From Erodium maritimum (taxonomy: Eukaryota; Streptophyta; Magnoliopsida; Geraniales; Geraniaceae), in contig OY997590.1 in assembly GCA_963921825.1 (NCBI GenBank), forward strand, positions 38,023,039 through 38,087,038: a stretch of DNA of 64,000 nt, given 5' to 3'. The notes below the pieces were generated by a model, which made no database searches, had not been told where the DNA came from, and saw only the letters and a list, made by a program, of their open reading frames with translations. Position 1 is the first letter of the stretch, and the number at the start of each line of letters is the position of its first letter. Shown here one piece after another: positions 1-12,461 of this stretch. A program made the position numbers and the translations under genes.

Positions 1-549
1 TTCCCATACCTCAGTATGAGGGATAAATCCCTTAGCCGCCTTTCGTGTCACTCATGTAGCCCGTCCCCAAGCCAATCCTGGCCGTTATGGAAGCCCTGTT
101 ACGGACAACGTTAGGCTCAGGTCAAACTCAGTTGTTGACTACATAGCAATCACAAAGACTCCTTGGTCTAAGGATACATGACAAGCTACGACACTGAATA
201 TGTTCATGACTTAATCTATGGCACATATTCAGGGCGGGTCGTCCAATATCATGTCCCACATGATATCTATGATCAGACTCCGGAATCCCATTCCAATGAC
301 TAACAGAACGTAAGCCATAAAGAGCCATCTTTCATACTAGTCGCTTCTAGTGAAGCTTTGTTGACTAGGGACCCATCGAGTGTGATCTATCTCGATCTAT
401 GGTTCTATTCGCATGGTGGGCATAGATCAGAGCACACATCGATATATTACTCCAACACATAAGTAATATAAAGCCGCTTTAATTTTATTGCTAACGATGA
501 TATATACATTTGGACATTTAGGATTGAACTACGGGCACTAAGACTAACA
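1..549 (-). mobile_element. Copia alpha LTR, partial (cut by window edge)
   Basis: This matches, in the same orientation, the solo LTR at 26039-27725, and matches the LTRs at 36493-37908 and 39641-41201 in reverse complement. It ends at 549 in the same terminus (GACTAACA) as the solo LTR. On the minus strand this is the LTR 5' end, TGTTAGTCTTAGTGCCC. The next five bases, CAATG, are the expected target duplication, but the other copy lies outside the window. It is inserted in the tandem-repeat part of a gypsy LTR: the intact LTR at 8930-9000 reads straight through the same point. Only one end is visible, so whether this is a solo LTR or a full element is unknown. Confidence 0.85.
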
Positions 550-2753
550 CAATGCCCCGCAGGGTTCCTAACCGTTATCCCGCAAGATCAATAACCGATG
601 CCCCGCAGGGTCCCTAACCGTTATCCCGCAGGATCAATAACCGATGCCCCTCAGGGTCCCTAACCGTTGTCCCGCAGGATCAATAACAGATGCCCCGCAG
701 GGTCCCTAACCGTTATCTCGCATGATCAATAACCGATTCCCTGCAGGGTCCCTAACCGTTATCCCGTAGGATCAATAACCGATGCCCCGCAGGGTCCCTA
801 ACCGTTATCCCACAGGATCAAAAACCGATGCCCCGCAGGGTCCCTAACCGTTATACAGCAGGATCTACCAAACGATACCCCGCAGGGTCTACCAAACAAT
901 ATCCCGCAGGATCTACCAAACAATGCCCCGCAGGGTCCACAATCAATCATAGAAATACACACGTTCATCAATGCATACCACGTGAGATTCATACCCATAA
1001 TTACACTTACCATCACTTACCACTTCCTCTCCACCGGTCAATCGATCATCTGATCGTGACTTCTTGGCACAACCAGTCATACTCGATCAACCATTCAATC
1101 ATTTAAACATTCAATCAATCGACCAATGATTCAAGCGTTCAAGTTCAACATTCAAACATTCAAGCATGCGTTCGATCTAGTTTCGTTAGACTCTTGATTA
1201 TCCTAATGATTAGCAAACAAGCATGTGAAGCTAACACATAACTAATCTGAGGGCTCATCACGGCCTCTCTACCAGTAAATCAATTCTCAAGTATTGAAAG
1301 CGAGTTATGCTAGTGATTTCACATCCTAAGCATGCTTACTAGACACTTCCGTTTGTTAGTAATTGAAAGACATTTAATCTAGTTATTCGCATCCTATATG
1401 CAATTCTAGGACCTTTCTAATTTTATTAACCTAATAGGCATACTAAACGCTATTTAAATGAGAAGTTAAGACTTTCCCTACCTTGTGGTCTTCCTCTAAA
1501 TACTCTGCTAAAAAGTCGATTTGCCCCTACTCCGTTCTTCACACGGGTTCCGGATTGGTCTTCGTCTTCTCTGGCGAAGTCCAAACTCTCGGGCGAAGTT
1601 CAATCTGAGTTTAACAGATAAGGGTTTCAATCAGTCCCGGTAGTCCAAGGTCCTTTGAAAATGTCTAAACTGTCCTTTAAACTATTCAAATTTAATCAAT
1701 TAATTGAACAGATTTTATTTTATTTTAAAACATTTAAATCTGTCAACCGGGTCGACCCGGATCCAAGCTCGAACCCGGTCCAGACCCGTTCCAGAACCCA
1801 TAACTCGGACCTGACCCGAGTCAGACCCAGACCCGGACCCAAACCCGGTTTCAGACCCGTCGGACCCGGTCCGAACCCGAAGTTCAACCTGGGCCCAAGG
1901 CCCGAGTCCCGGCCAAGAACCAACATGGCCCAAGTCCCGTAGCTCAGACGTGTAGAGCTCGACCTGGTGCGAGAGGGCTCCGGCGACATCTCCGACCTCG
2001 ACAGGCCGGCGGTGGTGGCAGGGAAGGTCGGAGAGAGGACGGTCGAGCTGAGAGTGACGTCAGGAAGAAGAGATGTCGGTCAACGCGCCATCCCGTGCTT
2101 TGCGTCTCAGATCTGACGAGAGGCGATGCTTTCGCCGGCGTCGTCCCGGTCGTACTCGCCCAAATCGAGTGCGGTCCGGCGAGCTTCAGGTGAGGTGAGG
2201 TGAGGAAGGAGAAGGGGGATGAGGAATAGCTCAACCTAAGGCTGATTCCCTCTCGCCGGCGTCGTCTCGAACTCGGGAAGATGAGCCCAGTCGGCGACGT
2301 TCTCCGTACCTCTCCGTCGCTGGCTTTGTATGATTCGCACAGAGACGAGGAAGGTGAGGGCGTGGTCGGAGAGGGCTGAGGGAGAGAGATCGAGGGCGAG
2401 GATGAGAGGCTGCGAGTTTTTGGGCGAGGCCTCGAGAGGGAAAGGGAAGACGGCGTGTCTCGAAATTTGTGTGCGTTCAATCGAAGAAGAAGGGTAACTG
2501 TGTACGCTAGGGTTGGTCGAACACGTGGTGGGCTTAGGCCCAACAGTCATGCACGTGGTTTGGGCTGGCTTGGCCTAACTGAACGTCCGGGCCTGGCCTG
2601 GCTGGCTCAGCCTGTTCCATTTCTTTTTCTTTTTTTTATTTCCTTTTGATTTCTTCTGTTTTTTTTTTGAATTCGATTCCAAAAATAAACCCGTCCATCA
2701 ACCCGCGACGTTCCAACGAAGAATTTAAGGTGATAAATTTCTCGGGATTTACA
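550..2753 (-). mobile_element. Gypsy-1 3' LTR (interrupted by the alpha LTR)
   Basis: Near-duplicate of 9000-11065, the other LTR of the same element. On the minus strand the LTR begins at 2753 with TGTAAATCCCGAGAAATTT and is preceded by a purine tract (2771-2754). The rest of the LTR lies beyond the alpha insertion, outside the window. From 1740 to 1945 the sequence is a degenerate CCCGG-rich repeat, followed by a GC-rich stretch to about 2600. The long minus-strand reading frame over 1944-2543 lies in this LTR sequence, recurs in altered form in the other LTR, and is not treated as a gene. Confidence 0.85.
552..925. repeat. 46-bp tandem repeat in Gypsy-1 3' LTR, about 7 copies
   Basis: Units of 46 bp, each made of two related 23-bp halves: one carries CCCCGCAGGGTCCCTAACCG, the other CCCGCAGGATCAATAACCG. 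About seven units are recognisable before the pattern degrades into shorter variants (ACCAAACAAT type) near 880-930. The partner LTR has about four units at 8972-9160. Confidence 0.9.
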
Positions 2754-2771
2754 GTCTTCCCCCCTTAAAGG
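2754..2771 (-). other. Polypurine tract of Gypsy-1
   Basis: Minus strand reads CCTTTAAGGGGGGAAGAC directly before the LTR start TGTAAATCC. The same stretch encodes the relic K-F-R-G-R-N-S-F-K-G-G, a known C-terminal tail of plant chromovirus-type gypsy polyproteins. This fixes the orientation as minus. Confidence 0.85.
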
Positions 2772-5614
2772 AATTTCGTCCCCGAAATTTATAACGAACG
2801 CGCTCCTTTTGACCCTGTCTCAGGGAACGTCTGCTCAAAACTCACAAGTGAGGGCCCGTGGTGTACTTCCACAGTTTGGGAACACGTGGAAGCAGCTAGG
2901 CAGCGGCTCTATCTATGCCTGAAGATCTCAAAATGTACGATAATTTGCGGGGCCAACTTGCCTCCTTCGCAGTAGAGTCGCTAAGGTCCTTCTCAGGCTC
3001 ACTCTCAGAAATATCTGATCACCAATTGAACTCAAGAGGCCCGCGCCTTTCATCTGTGTAACTCTTCTGTCGGCTCTGCAGGGTCTTTAAGCGTTTCCGA
3101 ATTTACGCGACCTTCACTTAATCGTGGTTCACTAGGTCACGCTAGTTACTCAAATGTCACACTTAGCGGTGCATAACCGTCTTACCCAAAGATTCATAAT
3201 CTCAACATGTACGTCTCACACCAATTCAAGGAAAACCAAAGTAACACACAACCCGAAAACATCCAAACACTTAAGGAACTCAGGCAATGGCCTAGATATC
3301 CCACACTGGAAAGTACCGTCGGCACAGGTATCCTGCCGGGACTAACCACAACAGAACTCAAACACTATTGAGTTAAGGCCAACCACAACAATTCTGCAAG
3401 GTTGATACCCAAAAAAAATCTTTGATGTCGACAAACGGTATTATTTAACAGTTCACAATTTCAATGTGAAACAAATTGATCAGCCCAAAGAATCAATGAG
3501 TACACACAATGAGTCAATTGTCCCTCCGACACTGAGGAATGCCAGATAACGATCTTGGCAACCTATAATGAAATCCAACGTTAATGTAGACAGCGGATCG
3601 TCACAAACCACCTTGATGTAGATACCTCTCATCAGAATTCTCAACGGTACCGGTATCACATCGGATAGAACGACCTTGGTTCAGACATACCGTACCGGAA
3701 TTTTCCTTCGGTATGGGTGTCTTATCGGAATACCCCGAAAGTCGGGAAGGACGAAGCCATCCGCAGATGTACTTCTCAGTTTCTCTGTAGTAATCGTTAC
3801 AAGAATAGTTCATACTGGAACGTCGATAAGGTCATGTCTCGACCTATCACCCACAAAGCAAGCAAGTAACACACAGATGCTACCATCAAACCAAAGTTCT
3901 CATCACTACTGCAGTTCTCATCACATCTCATGGAAAGGTAGACGTACCTCAATCCAGTAAATGGTACAATGTACCGGCATCTAGACGAAAGGCGGCATTC
4001 CTCAAAACATAACTTAATCATAGCTCCCGTCGTACCAATCATGGCACACTTGTCCAACGTAGCAGCACGTCACACCGGGTAAACCTTATCAAGGTTCGCA
4101 ACCTGCTACGGTTCAGTCACACATCAAGCAACACAAACCTAACACGCGGTAAACCCTCAACACCTAACTGTGATCAATCAAGAAGGTTACCCAACTCGCG
4201 ATATTTCTCTTGACATCGATACCAGTTCTCAACCCTTGATCAAAACACATCACAATTCGTCTCACCCAAATCCTCATATCAATGAGTCAACGGTTCTCAA
4301 AACCGGTGCATGGTTCAGTACCACCATGAACTCCACCGACATCTAGTCGGACGAACGACATTTAACAACAAGGATCGATGGCCCTCTTACTGGCAATTAG
4401 TCGAAAGTAGGCGTCCTTCAAGACATCAAAAACTAAACGTACGATAATCATACTCGATAGCGAATCACAATTCAAGATCGATTGGAAAAGGTTATGCCAA
4501 CCGGTGGTATTCCTTATCTCGTTGACACTCGTTCACGAGCCATCGATCAACAAGACTTATAGTCAAGTCCCCCCAAGTCACCACTCGAGGAGTAATCAAC
4601 ACGCACTGAGACTTCGATAATTTTGAACAGTTCGAAAATTAGCGCGGTTCCTCCAATCTTTCCTCAAACAATTCAGAATCAACAATCGTTTAACTCTTAT
4701 CTTTCCCTGTCCCTATGCATGGCACAAAACCCGACCTACCACCCAGCGCTTCGTTCGGTGCCATCTTGTAACTGGCCTGGAAGCTTGTGGTAGTCGTCCT
4801 CGGCTATCGGTTGCCGGATTTCAACGTGAAGTGCCCTCACTTCTATGGCGTAACCTTATGGTTATGCTTAGTCCTCGCGGGACGTTTGGCGTTCGTTCTT
4901 ATCTTGCTGACAAAGGTAACCCTTGGTACACGGTTTTCGTTTTCTGCTTTTTGCTCCAATGAGAGTGTCGTATGATGTCCTTGTAGCTCTCGATGCTATC
5001 TATTTGTTCAGTGTGGTGCGAAGGATGTGACTCTTGTAATGCGTCTTCTTGTTGTTGCGCGATGACGCGCTCGGACAAGTCCTTCGTCTTTCTGACCTTT
5101 CTAACTAACGTTCGGTGCGATCGCTCTGCTGGCGTGAACCTACATGGTTCCAGGATGTCGGCGTCGTCATTGGTCTTAGGTCACTTCCGACATTGACTTC
5201 GTGAACTAGGTAGTAATTTGATCGTCTCCTCAGAAACGAACTTAGGGATTACCCTCTAATCCATCCTTACACGTGCAACTCACACTCGTCCAACTATTCG
5301 TTCATCGACCGGGGTGTTAAGACACGAAGGTCGTTTTCAAAGGTTCGATTCTTAAGATTTCAAAGTTTTAGTAGGGTTCGATGATTGTGGGTTATGGGCC
5401 CACTGCGCTTCTGTTGCGCTACTCTGATCTTATTGTCACTCGGTCATCTCTAGCGACCGGTCGGTCCGTTTATTGGTCAGGGCCGTAGCCTTTCTCTGCT
5501 CAAGCGTTCGATGTTGATAGCATTCAATAAACCTTTGATGTTTCCTCAACTCGGTTCTTAAAGTTTGATCAACACGTTCGATATAAGGAGGGGAACTTTC
5601 AGTACAGAAAGTTC

Positions 5615-6489
5615 TTAGGAATGAGACGGTTTGTTACCACACCTTCGTCTCCTACATAAAGTAACTCCAAAACGATACAACCAAGTGTAATACTCAGGTG
5701 TCAGCAGACACAACTCCAAGGATAAATAGTACATAGGTACTCTAAGCAATCTCAAGATCGGTATCAAGTCCCTCAGCTCGGGGCCCGTCAATCGCATACA
5801 CTCGACCCCGTCGCATCGGAGGTCCTCCTCTCGGTGGGGGTGGAAGAATTTACTGCCGGGACAACACGTTCTCTTATCGGTTCTCGTAGGCCGACCTGTG
5901 GAACGGTGTGTAGATCCATCACTCAACGGGCGATCTCGGCCCAGATGTTCCAACGGCTTGCTCGAGGGCAAACTGTGCCACCAGTATCGTGCTTCTCCCT
6001 CGACTGGGAGGTCGCGAACAATATTCTCAAACGACTATCAGAATACTCCAAAAGTATTAAGGTTGCGGGTAATCCGCTCCAACCATACTACAACTGTCTC
6101 GGGGTCTGAACCTCCGGAAAAGATTGGTGTACCCAACCTACGAAAATCTCTGAGTGCCCGGGCCGAGTAACTGTCCATCTGGCCTGGCATCTCGGTAGTG
6201 AATGCGTCAGCAATAGGCACAGACTCTTGTGTCGGTGTTGTAGTCTCCTGCTGAGCGCTAAGCGCTGTTAGCACTGTGCGAACCACCTCATCAATATGGC
6301 CTCTTGAGTCGGCTCTGCGACTGGGGAAACTCTAGGTGGTGACCCTACCGGTCTATCCTCAAAACTCTGGTGCTCTGTGGAAGCAGCACCCTGGGCGCTC
6401 GCTGCCCCTGCCAGACCAACAGCTGGTGTTTGGCTCTGCCCCACAACTGGGCGGCTGTTGGTGCCCCTCAGGATATAAACACGTGACAT
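5615..6489 (-). pseudogene. gag: Gypsy-1 gag remnant
   Basis: Minus strand. The first frame (6489-6268) begins M-S-R-V-Y and is rich in Gly, Ala, Ser and Gln, like the variable N-terminus of plant gypsy Gag. An overlapping frame (6286-6038) carries FRRLGTPIFSGGSDPETVVV then WLERI, the conserved 'P-x-F-x-G-x-x-D-P-x-x-x-x-x-W-L' Gag core. A stop follows, and a third frame (5971-5615) continues with sequence consistent with a shifted Gag but no clear zinc knuckle. At least two frame breaks make it non-functional. The Gag assignment rests on the short core motif. Confidence 0.6.
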
Positions 6490-7157
6490 CTCGTAAACTC
6501 ACTGCATTTAGAACATATAGGTTCATGTCTCAGTTTAACCCAATCGGTTCGATTCATCATATCATGACGTTCTTGTGCGTCACATATGGATCCCACTTGG
6601 ATCAAAAGTAAGTAGTATAATCACACGTAGTATAGTCGTATATAATATTTACATAGACAAGGATCCCGCACCTCGTGCGTCTCACACAGCAATCATCGGT
6701 TCAATCAATCAATCAATCAATCAACTCCCACAGGAGGGTTCAATCTCAAGTAACCCACGCAAGACACAAGGCAACAAGCATACCCCTTGCTCGGGTATCC
6801 TTCCAATATGTGGGGTCTAGCATCGTAACACGATCAATTTCATTATTCATATTCTTAATTCCTTTCTCATGAGGTTCAACTCTTTCCATAATTCTCAACA
6901 CCCTAATTTTTATCCAACCTTCATGTCGATCTCGCGTCGTTACAACCCGATTTAGGCGTCCCCGAATCTCATTGTAACAACTTGACATCCAACCATCACG
7001 CTCGACTACATTGGCGCCCCTGAGTCAACCCGTGATAGTGCAAACATTTCAGTTCTACAGAAATTTCGGCATGAGCTATTCGTAATTTCCACTAACCCTC
7101 CACTTATGCGGGCATTTACCAATCAATTTCATAAGATAATTAGTACACGGAGTTCTC

Positions 7158-7560
7158 ATGCTCGGCCAAGTACACAACACAATTAATACACAAAGTTCTG
7201 ATGCTCTTCAAAGTACACAACACAATCAATACACAGAGTTCTCATGCTCTTCAAAGTACACAACACAATCAATAAACGGAGTTCTCGTGCTCCTCAAAGT
7301 TCTCAGTATACGGAGTTCTCGTGCTCCCCAAAATTCTCAATACAACCGGTATGCGGAGTTCTCGTGCTCCCAAATACCATAGAGTTCTCGTGCTCCCAAA
7401 ATTCTCAATACCATCGGTATGCGGAGTGCTCGTGCTCCCAAATACCACGGGGTTCTCGTGACCCACCAAAATTCTCAACAGAATCGGTATACGGGGTTCT
7501 CGTGCCCCACCAAAATTCTCAATACAATCAACACATGGAGTTCTCGTGCTCCAGAACAGT
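7158..7560. repeat. Tandem repeat of about 42 bp in Gypsy-1 leader
   Basis: Roughly ten diverged units built on GAGTTCTCGTGCTCCCAAA and ATTCTCAATACAATCGGTAT. They lie between the primer binding site and gag, in the untranslated leader (minus-strand sense). Unit length drifts between about 33 and 45 bp. Confidence 0.8.
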
Positions 7561-7967
7561 GGTCACTTAAACAAGTCAACAATTGAATAAGACCATACTT
7601 CAACTTGAAAATTTTAGAAACGAGCCACCAAAATGGAAACACCACCAACAATTGGCCTACTTTACAACGAATGCATAACGGGTCGATCATTGCCCGTTAA
7701 TCCAATTCCGATCTGAACCGTTCGGCTTCACCGATCACTAGGGAGAGGATACCAATCAAGCAATGCAATCATTGTAGTGTAAAAGATTCAACTTAAACAA
7801 CATTGAAGCAATTCACGACTCTTGTCGTTCCAACTCTCCACATCAATGTTTCCAAATTGCGTCACTAAGTGTCACGACTTAGACTTCCTAACTCTACCCA
7901 CCTAATTGACGTCGGTCTGAGGTTTGAAAACACGTTCACAAAGAAACCTGTTTCAAATGAAACCAGG

Positions 7968-7978
7968 ATCTGATACCA
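7968..7978 (-). other. Primer binding site of Gypsy-1
   Basis: Minus strand reads TGGTATCAGATCC three bases after the LTR end GGGGCGTTACA. Plant elements primed by initiator tRNA-Met have TGGTATCAGAGC, so one base differs within the first twelve. Its position sets the LTR at 7982-11065 as the 5' LTR in minus orientation. Confidence 0.85.
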
Positions 7979-8467
7979 AATTGTAACGCCCCAAATCCGG
8001 TTTCGCCCAGACTCGAGCCGTGACTAAAGATTTACAGTAAAACAAAAATAATGAAATAAATTAAAGCTTCCAAATGATATAAATCCTTCAAAAAGTAAAG
8101 AGTCACAGCTCAAACGGTAAAACACACTATCCAACATAAAAGGGTACATGTCTCTAAAACTAGCTAAGCCCTCAAGCTCCAAGAGTCCGGCTAATACTGC
8201 TCCCGCTCAACACCTGAAACACCACAAGGACAGGAGGGGTGAGATTACGCTCAGTAGAGAAAATGCATAACCAGGTCACCCTTTTAGTTTAATAAATAGG
8301 AGTTCACAAGTTCATTCAAATCTTAATAAAACGAGAAACCAAACCGATGATGAAATATGGAGGCAATCCGAATGTTTAACAATTTCAAAGAGTCCATAAT
8401 GATCGTAGGAAAATAAGAGAATCAATGCATTTCTTAAATACTCAATAGAAGATCGAACGTTCAAGTA

Positions 8468-8870
8468 ATGCCGTGGGACATGAAGTCGCCACCCTCCGAT
8501 CCACAATACTGGTTGTGTCATGTCGGATTTTCCCTCGGTCTAGAGGAGACGCATAACGTCGCAAAGACGTATAACGTCGAGAATGCCGGAAACATCCCTA
8601 GGAGGACGCATATCATCGGGATTCTCGGAAACGTCTCCAAAGGACCATATGTCATCGGGACAAGTAGAAGAATGTCGTGGGACAGGTAGTCGCTACCCTC
8701 CATTTCCCACACTCTCTGTGTCATATCGGATTTTCCCTCGGTCCAGAGGAGACGCATAACGTTGCAAAGACGTATAACATCGAGAATGCCGGAAACATCC
8801 TTAGGAGGACGCATATCATCGGGATTCTCGGGAACGTCTCCAAAGGACCATATGTCATAGGGAACCAAGG
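8468..8870. repeat. 204-bp tandem duplication in Gypsy-1 LTR
   Basis: Two direct copies, starting at 8468 (ATGCCGTGGGACAT) and 8672 (ATGTCGTGGGACAG), with substitutions concentrated in the first 60 bp. The second copy runs to about 8870. The equivalent part of the 3' LTR is outside the window, so I cannot tell whether both LTRs carry it. Confidence 0.85.
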
Positions 8871-8971
8871 TAATACTCCCGCAAGACGCATACGCTCGGG
8901 TGAAATAATCAAGAAATCAATCCCCGCAGGGTAAACCATTCAATTGCCCCGTAGGGTCCAGTGTCCAATGC

Positions 8972-9200
8972 CCCGCAGGGTCCCTAACCGTTATCCCGCA
9001 GGATCAATAACCGATGCCCCGCAGGGTCCCTAACTGTTATCCCGCAGGATCAATAACCGATGACCCGCAAGGTCCCTAACCGTTATCCCACAGGATCAAT
9101 AACCGATGCCTCGCAGGGTCCCTAACCGTTATCCCGCAGGATCTACCAAATGATACCCCGCAGGGTCTACTAAACAATATCCCGCAGGATCTACCAAACA
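8972..9200. repeat. 46-bp tandem repeat in Gypsy-1 5' LTR, about 4 copies
   Basis: Same unit as at 552-925 but only about four full copies before the degenerate ACCAAACAAT variants. The difference in copy number between two LTRs of one element indicates expansion or contraction after insertion, or recombination. Confidence 0.85.
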
Positions 9201-11065
9201 ATGCCCCGCAGGGTCCACAATCAATCATAGAAATACACACGTTCATCAATGCATACCACGCGGGATTCATACCCATAATTACACTTACCATCACTTACCA
9301 CTTGCTCTCCACTGGTCAATCGATCACCTGATCGTGCCTTCTTGGCACAACCAGTCATACTCGATCAACCATTCAATCATTTAAACATTCAATCAATCGA
9401 CCAATGATTCAAGCGTTCAAGTTCAACATTCAAACATTCAAGCATGCGTTCTATCTAGTTTCGTTAGACTGTTGATTATCCTAATGACTAGCAAACAAGC
9501 ATGTGAAGCTAACACATAACTAATCCGAGGGCTCATCACGGCCTCTCTACCAGTAAATCAATTCCCAAGTATTGAAAGCGAGTTATGCTAGTGATTTCAC
9601 ATCCTAAGCATGCTTACTAGACACTTCCGTTTGTTAGTCATTGAAAGACATTTAATCTAGTTATTCACATCCTATATGCAATTCTAGGACCTTTCCAATT
9701 TTATTAACCTAATAGGCATATTAAGCGTTATTTAAATGAGAAGTTAAGAATTTCCCTACCTTGTGGTCTTCCTCTAAATACTCTGCTGAAAATTCGATCT
9801 GCCCTTACTCCGTTCTTCACACTGGTTCCAGATTGGTCTTCGTCTTCTCGGGCGAAGTCTAAACTCTCGGGCGAAGTTCAATCTGAGTTTAACAGATAAG
9901 GGTTTCAATCAGTCCCGGTAGTCCAAGGTCCTTTGAAAATGTCCAAACTGTCCTTTAAACTATTCAAACTTAATAAATTAATTAAACATATTTTATTTTA
10001 TTTTAAAACATTTTGATCTGTAAACCGGGTCGACCCGGATCCAAGCCCGAACCTTGTCTAGACCCGGTCCAGAACCCAGAACCCGGACCTGACCCGAGTC
10101 CGACCCAGGCCCGGACCCAAACCCGGTTCAAACCCGGTTCCAGACCCGTCGGACCTGGGCCAGGCCTGCACCCGGTCCGAACCCGAAGTTCAACCTGGGC
10201 CCAAGGCCCGAGTCCCGGCCCAGAACCAACATGGCCCAAGGCCCGTAGAGCTCGACCTGGTTCGAGAGGGCTCCGGCGAGGTCTCCGAGGTCCCTCCGGC
10301 GACGTCTCCGACCTCGACAGGGCGGCGGTGGTGGCAGGGAAGGCCGGAGAGAGGACGGTCGAGCTGAGAGTGGCGTCAGGAAGAAGAGATGTCGGTCAAC
10401 GCGCCATCCCGTGCTTTGCGTCTCAGATCTGACGAGAGGCGATGCTTTCGCCGGCGTCGTCCCGATTGTACTCGCCCAAATCGAGTCCGGTCCGGCGAGC
10501 TTCAGGTGAGGTGAGGTGAGGAAGGTGAAGGGGGACGAGGAATAGCTCAACCTACGGCTGATTCCCTCTCGCCGGCGTCGTCTCGAACTCGGGAAGACGA
10601 GCCCAGTCGGCGACGTTCTCTGTACCTCTCTGTCGCTGGCTTTGTATGATTCGCACGGAGACGAGGAAGGTGAGGGCGTGGTCGGAGAGGGCTGAGGGAG
10701 AGAGATCGAGGGCGAGGATGAGAGGTTGCGAGTTTTGGGGCAAGGCCTCGAGAGAGAAAGGGAAGACGGCGTGTCTCAAAATTTGTGCGCGTTCAATCGA
10801 AGAAGAAGGGGAATTGTGTACGCTAGGGTTGGTCGAACACGTGGTGGGCTTGGGCCCAACAGTCATGCACGCGGTTTGGGCTGGCTTGGCCTGACTGAAC
10901 GTCAGGGCCTGGCCTGGCTGGCCCAGCCTGTTCCCTTTTTTTTTTTCCTTTTGATTTCTTCTCTTTTCTCTTTTTTTTTTGAATTCGATTCCAAAAATAA
11001 ACCCGTCCATAAACCCGTGACGTTCCAACGAAGAATTTAAGGTGATAAATTTCTCGGGCTTTACA

Positions 11066-12461
11066 CGTAGCTATTATGTTCTTCTTGTGGTAGGGAAAGT
11101 AGCGAATACCGGTTTAATTACGAAAAGTTACTAGTACGCATGATTAGGTAATTATAATAACCGGAAAGGTCCTAGTTGGCATGTAGGATGTGATTCACTA
11201 GTTTAGCCGCTTTCAATATTCTAGGAAATTGTCGTGCTGGTAGAATGGACACGTCGAGCCTTAGGTTGTGTGTTGATTGAAATGCCTGATCTTGATTGAG
11301 ATGCATGTTGTGTGACTTAGTGTCGATAAGATTAATAGTCAAGACATATTTTATTCGGTGTAACATGTGTTGCTATGTGTGGGAAAGTGTGTCGTGACTG
11401 CTATGATGTGAATCATTGGTTGTGATATGGCCGGGTGAGTGATAGACCGACGTGTCGTGTAATTGTGTTAAGATTGTTGGGCTTGGTGAGCCGTGTTTGA
11501 CCTGTGGCATTACGATGCATGATATTATCTTGATGTGTGTTACACGAGGAGTTGTATTCTGGTATGGTACCTGTACCGAGGGGGTGTGCCGGTGAGGGGC
11601 AGTACCTAGGCCAACGATGTGGTCCCACGTATGTGCGGTCCCCCGGTGTGTTATTCCGGTACGATGCCTACATCGAGGGGGTATGTCGGTGTAGGATATC
11701 TAGGCCGACAGTTGTGATTGGACCTACGAGTCGTATTGGGCCTACGTGTCGTATTGGGCCTACGGGTCGTGTTTGGCACTAGGTGTCGTGTTTCTACCCC
11801 GATGATCTATGGTCCTTTGGGGACATTTCCGAGAGCTTCGGTGATATGTGTCCCCTTGGGATGTTTCCGGTAGCCTCGACGACATGTGTCTCCTCTGGAC
11901 CGAGAGGCAATCTGATATGATACAATGAATTTCCGGTATGATATGATGGAGTCGGGCTGTGTACAGCCGGCGGAGTTCGGGGACTGCGGTACGGGACGTG
12001 TGCTGGTTGCTTTTGTGTGTTTTACGGTTACTGTTAGTTAATGTTTCATCGTGTGCAAGTGGTCATCTGAGTGGGTGGTAAGTGTGATTATGAGACCAGG
12101 TTGACAGTTAGTTGTGTTGTACTAGTATGCCCTAATTGGACGGTTACTCGTGGTGATGAACTGATGTTCATTACCTTAACTACTTTTTCTACTGGGCGAA
12201 AGCTCACCCCTTACCTGAGCGGGAGTTTTACTAGCTGGATGCTCGATGCTTGGGAGCTAGTGAGTGTCTTAGACTAGTTGTCTAGAGACGTACTATCTTG
12301 TGACTTTTAAACTCTTTTATTATTTGCCGAGCTGTGACTCGCGCTGTTATTCGAATGTTTTAAACTGTTATTTGAAACTTGTTTTGGGATTTAATCGTTT
12401 TATTTCTTCATCCTTTAAGTTCACGTCTCGAGTTCGGTCAAAACTGGATTTGGGGCGGACA
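11066..12461 (+). mobile_element. Truncated gypsy LTR (3' portion), interrupted by Gypsy-1
   Basis: Plus-strand sequence whose features run in the same order as the solo LTR at 45600-46990: a GGTAGGGAAAGTAGC start, repeats built on 'GGGCCTACGNGTCGT', the motif GGGCGAAAGCTCACCCC at 12195-12210, and an end CTCGAGTTCGG...GGGGCGGACA at 12461. No primer binding site follows, so this is a 3' LTR or a solo LTR. Its 5' part is presumably on the far side of Gypsy-1, outside the window. Repeats at 11550-11790 hold GGTACGATGCCTAC-type units. Confidence 0.65.

Larger units (their letters stand above)
2754..7981 (-). mobile_element. Gypsy-1 internal region, degenerate, LARD-like
   Basis: A 5,228-bp internal region between the polypurine tract (2754) and the primer binding site (7978). 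Apart from gag-like remnants at 5615-6489 and the polyprotein tail motif at the PPT, I found no readable protease, reverse transcriptase, RNase H or integrase motif on the minus strand. Between 2,800 and 5,600 all six frames hold only short, stop-ridden frames. The element therefore looks like a large non-autonomous derivative that would need pol from a relative. This stretch holds no host gene that I can recognise. Confidence 0.7.
7982..11065 (-). mobile_element. Gypsy-1 5' LTR, complete, about 3.08 kb
   Basis: Bounded by TGTAACGCCCC at 7982 and GGGCTTTACA at 11065, the inverted TG...CA ends expected of an LTR. It is adjacent to the primer binding site on the left. The 9220-11065 part aligns closely with 940-2753. 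It contains a 204-bp direct duplication (8468-8870), the 46-bp repeat block (8972-9160) and the CCCGG-rich stretch at 10023-10250. The motif GCGTAATCTCACCCC (minus strand, 8235-8250) recurs at a similar distance from the 3' end in two other gypsy LTRs here. The flank after 11065 (CGTAG) is one half of the target duplication; the other lies outside the window. Confidence 0.9.

Noticed and set aside
552..925. 46-bp repeat array as a possible CRISPR
   Set aside because: Repeats are head to tail without unique spacers, they lie in an LTR, and the genome is a plant's.
1944..2543. 199-codon minus-strand open frame in gypsy LTR
   Set aside because: It lies in LTR sequence, in a GC-rich low-complexity region with Pro/Ser/Arg bias, and the matching frame in the other LTR is interrupted. 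No motif.
4787..5196. Two plus-strand frames within the Gypsy-1 internal region
   Set aside because: Opposite to the element's sense strand, short and without motifs.
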